Assembly: GCA_001939145.1 (NCBI GenBank)
Contig: LSRX01000280.1
Coordinates: forward strand, 300,540 to 364,539
Reading direction: 5' to 3'
From: Symbiodinium microadriaticum
Taxonomy: Eukaryota; Sar; Dinophyceae; Suessiales; Symbiodiniaceae
DNA length: 64,000 bases
Shown here: positions 60,181 through 64,000 of the stretch, in pieces
How positions within the stretch are numbered: the stretch's first letter is position 1
Layout: the number at the start of each line of letters is the position of its first letter
Notes under the pieces: model-generated
Seen by the model: the letters and a program-made list of their open reading frames with translations, nothing else
What the model was told of the DNA's origin: nothing
Database searches by the model: none
Translations under genes and position numbers: made by a program

Positions 60181-60419
60181 CCCAAACCCCCAAACCGCTT
60201 AGGGCTTATAAGGGCTTATAGGGTTAAGAGTTTAGGGTTTAAGAGACCCCACCCCCCAAAACCGCAACCCTAAAGTCCAAAGCATAGTTTGCAGAGACTT
60301 CAATACACCTTCAGCTGCAAAGGCTGCAAAACCCTTCGCAACAGGATGCAAGCTTAGCTTCTTGATGTAAGGCTGTTGCAGTAAAGGCAGCAACGGCCTT
60401 GATAAGTTTACGTCACTTC

Positions 60420-60543
60420 GCCCTTAAACCCTAAACCCCAAACCCTAAACCCCTAAAACCCTAAACCCCTAAACCCTAAACCCCTGAACCCTAAACCCTA
60501 AACCCTATAGACCCCTAACCCCTAAACCCTATAGACCCTAGAC
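60420..60543 (-). repeat. CCCTAAA telomere-like tract
   Basis: About 120 bp of CCCTAAA words left of exon 60544-60616. Confidence 0.9.
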
Positions 60544-60616
60544 CCTGGTCGGGTCCTTGCGCTTCGCGCCCTTCTCGGTGCAGGCGACGACCTCGGAGGG
60601 GGAGTCGAGGCGGCCT
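60544..60616 (-). CDS. 73-nt internal exon
   Basis: On the minus strand, acceptor CCTTTATGAAG, then GRLDSPSEVVACTEKGAKRK, DPTR and donor AGG|GTCTAGGG. Codons are almost all GC-ending, unlike the surroundings. Phase 0 at the donor. No family recognised. Confidence 0.55.
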
Positions 60617-60765
60617 CTTCATAAAGGTCCATGTACCCCAAAAAAAGGGGTTCCTTTAAGGGGTTTAAGGGTACCATCTTAAGGGTTTAAGGATACTTCG
60701 GGTATATAAGGGTCCATGTACCCAAATCGTATATACTTTGGGCCCAAAGTATCCCTATAGGGGTT

Positions 60766-60870
60766 GCTGAGTTCTTCAGCAAAATAAAGTGCACACTTTC
60801 AGTTCTATAATTATAGGGAACATATTATCCCAACAAGTTTATAAAGTGTAGTAATTCAGCTGCTAAGAAC
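60766..60870. mobile_element. family P MITE
   Basis: GTTGCTGAGTTCTTCAGC ... GTAATTCAGCTGCTAAGAAC. Confidence 0.7.
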
Positions 60871-60959
60871 TAAATCCCGAAGCTCAAACCCCAAGACAAA
60901 AGGAAGAACGAAACACCGAAACAGGTTCATCGACTTTACTTGGGAGGCTGTCGGAGCTC

Positions 60960-61150
60960 CCTTAAGGACGCAAAAGAACCCTGAAAGGGTTGCTCTTGGG
61001 GTTCCTTTAAGAGTTCTTATAAGGGTTAGTATGGGTTCTATAGGGTTTAGGGGTTAAGGACGAAAAAGAACCCAAAAGAAAACGGGTTTAGGGTTCATAA
61101 TACCATATAGGGATTCATCGTCATAAGGGTCTCGTTTCGTCCTTAAGGTA
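60960..61150. mobile_element. family J MITE with duplicated left arm
   Basis: AAGGACGCAAAAGAACCCTG at 60965 and AAGGACGAAAAAGAACCC at 61056 are two left arms around an 80-bp filler; right end GTTTCGTCCTTAAGG. Confidence 0.8.
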
Positions 61151-61211
61151 GCAAGAGCGCCCTAAAGCCTAAACCCCTAAACGTCCCTGAGCCGGAGGAC
61201 CAGCTTCTCAG

Positions 61212-61247
61212 CCTTGATGAAGGACGACCATATCCTGGGATGGCGAG
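61212..61247 (+). CDS. short exon, paralogue of 61929-61960
   Basis: After AGCTTCTCAG the frame reads LMKDDHILGWR to donor CGAG|GTTGGC. It stays open further (GWLLPLTCYVNGYL), so the donor is a choice. Similar DNA and peptide recur at 61929. Confidence 0.45.
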
Positions 61248-61284
61248 GTTGGCTACTGCCCCTCACCTGTTATGTCAACGGCTA

Positions 61285-61382
61285 CCTTAACCCCAAAGAA
61301 CATACCCTTTTTAAGGACCTATATATAAGGAAATCATAATAAGGAATCCTATAAAGGTAGGTTCTTTGGGGTCCAGGTATAT
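61285..61382. mobile_element. family I MITE
   Basis: ACCCCAAAGAACATACCC ... GGTAGGTTCTTTGGGGTCC. Confidence 0.85.
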
Positions 61383-61478
61383 GTTGCATATGTTGTAACG
61401 ACATGTAAAAACCTATCTAGCTGTTACAGCGTGCCCAATAGTCTGGCATATAATGTTTGTTGAATGTTTTAGCCACAG

Positions 61479-61580
61479 GTGTGCGGTTTATACGCACCTC
61501 GCTTCGCGAAATGTGTCCTTACGTACCTGCTCAGATACCATGTCGTCTGTTTACGAAGTCCCCGATCCGCAAACAACTGA
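61479..61580 (+). CDS. terminal exon, hydrophobic and basic
   Basis: After TTTTAGCCACAG the frame reads VCGLYAPRFAKCVLTYLLRY, HVVCLRSPRSANN and TGA. The CVLTYLLRYHVVCL part is amphipathic. A second frame from 61535 (MSSVYEVPDPQTTENLLKQN) is also open to 61605. No family recognised. Confidence 0.45.
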   Translation: MCGLYAPRFAKCVLTYLLRYHVVCLRSPRSANN

Positions 61581-61928
61581 GAATCTTCTAAAGCAAAATT
61601 CCTGAGCCTGCAACTCCTGCCCCCGCCCCCGAATCCTCACTTTAAAGGATCAAGGGACTTAGTCACTAGTCACTAGTAACTAAGGATCTACATAGTTTTA
61701 ATTGGGGTTAGGAGTTATAAACATATCATTTGAAAGCTTAAAAACCCTAGAGTTACCTTGTCTATAGCCGCAGTGTCCAGGCCCCACGATCCTTCAAGTC
61801 ATCCCGCGCCTTAAACCCTCAAGCAACGGCGCCCGAAGATAAGTCTGCAACACTTTTCAACGTTTTTCAACACAGGCCTACTATTCACAAGCATCCCACA
61901 ACGTCTAAAGTTCCTCAAACGCTGTAAG

Positions 61929-61960
61929 AAGGACGACTATATCCTAGGGGGGCTGAAGAG
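61929..61960 (+). CDS. short exon, paralogue of 61212-61247
   Basis: After GCTGTAAG the frame reads KDDYILGGLK to donor AGAG|GTCAGT. Confidence 0.4.
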
Positions 61961-62108
61961 GTCAGTGCAGACGTACACCCACACCACAAGCGGAAACGGC
62001 GCAAGCGCATGGATAGTCTGATCAGCATATGGCTTACCATCTTAAGCACTAGTCTTCAATCAACATCATCAGCATACGCACACTTTATAGTCTCAAAACA
62101 ACACACAT

Positions 62109-62549
62109 TCAAATGTTGCAAGCACGTCCTGTTTGAAAGAACAGCTCACCACAAGAGCTGAACAGAAACTCTGAGAGGATGTCGAGCGACTCCAGAGACC
62201 TTTAATCCATACGGTTGATGATATGAATCCTTAGCATTACCTTAAGGCCCTAAGAAGGGGTTTAGGGTTGAGGGTTCAGGGGTTTAGGGGTTTAGGGGTT
62301 TAGGGCTTAGGGTTTAGGGCATTACCTTAAGGACCCGAAACTATGGGAAATATGGTAGATTCCTTATTATATGGGTAATGCGGGAATTTATACCATCAAC
62401 GGTATGGATCTCCACCCGGTCACTGAAAGCCACGGAACTTCCCTTGATTAAGCTAGGGTTTAGGGTTTAGGGTTGCCACGTTCTCCCGAGGAACTCGTGA
62501 TGCTTGGCGGCCACTTGCGCGTTGCTATCGCTTCCGTGCACCTTTGTGG
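62109..62549 (-). CDS. three-exon gene, 3' end; last intron is a family A MITE
   Basis: On the minus strand: exon 62549-62480 (after GGTTGGTGCAG) reads TKVHGSDSNAQVAAKHHEFL, GR plus 2 nt. Exon 62442-62401 (after TTAATCAAG) reads EVPWLSVTGWRSI plus 2 nt. Exon 62199-62109 (after GGATTAAAG) reads SLESLDILSEFLFSSCGELF, FQTGRACNI and TGA. All phases match. Intron 1 (37 nt) is GTGGCAA plus CCCTAAACCCTAAACCC plus CTAGCTTAATCAAG. Intron 2 is a family A element whose end gives the donor CC|GTTGATGG. The best-supported gene model here; protein family not recognised. Confidence 0.7.
62210..62404. mobile_element. family A MITE with a TTTAGGG insertion
   Basis: TACGGTTGATGATATGAATCC ... TTATACCATCAACGGTA. 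A 68-bp telomere-like insert (62251-62318) sits between two copies of GCATTACCTTAAGGNCCC. Confidence 0.9.
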
Positions 62550-63318
62550 CTGCACCAACCCTACAACTAGCCTTTTCTCCCAAACTCAAGCTCCGTAACC
62601 GGCGAAACCTTGCAATCCGAAAAGCTCAGGAAGGGTATAATTAGCCCGTTACAAAGCTCAGTCCGAGAGCACGAACAGCTAAGAGTACGGTAGCCTCATG
62701 CGAAGCAGTTTAGAGTTTAGGGCTTGGGCTCGCCATGGAAAGGCCAAAGCGCGTCTGCGATAACTGCGATAACATACACACGACCGAGAAAATTTTCACA
62801 TGCAGGCGCTCAATGTTGCCTCCTCAGGTGCTTAGTTGGGTGACAGATTTCTACATCAGGTACCGTATATGTTACTTACAAACCCTTTGAAAGGTCGTTT
62901 GACTTTTAAAGAAAGGGAGCACAAGCCAACAACAAACGAAATGCACACGTGGAAAGCTTGAAGTTGGTCTACTCGACGCAAGCATTGATGTTGAAGCAGT
63001 GTGAACCCAACTTAATCATAATGCTCGCCTGAGGATAGAAAAACGTGAGGGCATTCGTTCATGGTTGGTCTCATGTGTTTCCCTTATGAGGCCGAAAAAG
63101 AGCATTAAGCCAGTCCCTGAACACCAATCCTAGCCCGAATCGTATCTCCTGAATCCCAAGTGCCGCTAAATTTTTAGCGCAATGACCATGAACGCTAAAC
63201 TCTAAACCCGCAACCATTAACCCCTAACCCTAAATCCTCAACCCTATATACCCTAAACCCTACACTGTACCTCAGGTTCCATTTCTGCCCGGCCGCTAAA
63301 AAAAAGCCCCATCCTTCC
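62550..63318. other. single-copy stretch
   Basis: Few telomere-like words and no MITE. Short minus pieces (for example TRFGLSMASPSPKL after ATCGCAG near 62750) are open but unsupported, so I leave them out. Confidence 0.4.
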
Positions 63319-63415
63319 AATATCTTTTGACTAAGGAAAACACTTTGAATTAGAGTAGCATCCCTATTATGATGTAAGGTATATTCCTTGTTAAGTAAGG
63401 GACATTGGAAGGTAT
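63319..63415. mobile_element. family G-like MITE
   Basis: CCTTCCAATATCTTTTGAC ... AAGGGACATTGGAAGG inverted ends. Confidence 0.75.
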
Positions 63416-63612
63416 GCGTGCTAGCAAACCGTTGAAACAACCCTACAACCCCCAATTGAAAGCTGTAAAGCTCACATCGAGCCCCCTTTTGTAGACCTCC
63501 GATACTATCCCTGAAGGACCCCCTTTTGAGCAACCTTAAAAGCAAAGGTGCCCCTGCCCCTTCCTGCTCCCGCTCTGCTGGAAAGGAAGAAAGCTCTGCC
63601 ATGAGCCTAGGC
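63416..63612 (-). CDS. 197-nt exon, ended by a MITE
   Basis: On the minus strand, after CGTACGGTTCAG, the frame reads PRLMAELSSFPAEREQEGAG, APLLLRLLKRGSFRDSIGGL, QKGARCELYSFQLGVVGLFQ, RFASTH and runs into a family G-like MITE; formally it stays open through the MITE to 63195. A Met (MAELSS) could be a start. Leu/Arg-rich. No family recognised. Confidence 0.55.
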
Positions 63613-64000
63613 CTGAACCGTACAAGGAGCATGTTTGGGTGCTTTGGCCGCCTTATGCGGTGTGGGGTGGTTTATAAAGACTCCTATAGACTGGCTTTCA
63701 CAGCGCATCGCCGTAATACGATGCACTCGACGGAGCCCAAGATATTATCGCCTACCCGTTATTCCATGAACACCAAGAACCCTAAACCGCAAAAGCCCGA
63801 ACACCTAAATTCCTGAACCCCAAAAACAAGACCAAAACCTTCAAAACCCTGAACCCTAAAACCCTAAAACCCAAAAACACCAAAACCCCTTAAACCCCTA
63901 AGCCCTAAACCCCCAAACACCCTTAAGGGGCCCCCCTTTGAGTCTCTGACAAAAGCCAAGCCACAGCCTCGAGCCACGAGTCCCCCTCGACATGGGCCTC

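Noticed and set aside
1-64000. rRNA, tRNA, snRNA genes, bacterial operons or promoters
   Set aside because: I saw no cloverleaf, no rRNA core motif and no bacterial gene organisation; short RNA genes could still be missed by eye.

Overview
The window looks like nuclear DNA of an alga-like eukaryote. An alveolate, dinoflagellate-like genome is my best guess; this is inference, not proof. The reasons are dense degenerate telomere-type tracts (TTTAGGG/CCCTAAA), very short GC-rich exon islands, many small inverted-repeat elements (MITEs), some of which appear to serve as introns, and scaffold gaps. There is no long intron-free gene, operon, rRNA, tRNA or CRISPR array. Nearly all long open frames are low-complexity (CTG/CTA, GA, TA arrays) or run across gaps.

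Layout. About 0-29 kb: telomere-like tracts and MITEs with short exon islands on both strands, including spliced models at 3.3-6.0 kb (+), 8.0-9.0 kb (+) and 24.4-24.9 kb (+). About 29-42 kb: the end of an AMP-binding (acyl-CoA synthetase-like) gene at 28.9-29.0 kb (-), further exons, and a two-exon 3' end at 41.2-41.7 kb (-). 42.2-48.5 kb is the most gene-like part: five in-phase exons at 43.0-43.6 kb (+), then a stretch nearly free of repeats at 44.2-46.7 kb. 48.5-64 kb returns to the mosaic, with an inverted pair of 30-bp minisatellites (49.2/50.5 kb), a MITE-split exon pair at 51.3 kb and a clear three-exon 3' end at 62.1-62.5 kb (-).

Main biological signal. (1) Some MITEs sit exactly between two pieces of one open frame and carry GT/AG splice signals in their terminal repeats. 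In family B (ends CTTGGAG|GTTCATGG ... CCATGAACCTCCAAG) the 7-nt tip plus the 2-bp target duplication adds 9 nt, so splicing keeps the frame. (2) Most exons are bounded on the + strand by a CCCTAAA tract on the left and a TTTAGGG tract on the right, whichever strand the gene is on. Introns therefore tend to start GTTTAGGG and end in CCCTAAAC...AG, and their two ends can pair. (3) Many telomere-like tracts lie inside MITEs or next to exons between 12-39-bp direct duplications of the surrounding sequence, as if inserted at repaired breaks.

Exon calls rest on open frame, splice-like borders, codon composition and, in the best cases, phase agreement between successive exons. GC-rich islands are often open in several frames, so strand and frame are uncertain where stated. 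Apart from the AMP-binding exon, no protein family could be named. Coordinates were read by eye and may be off by a base or two.
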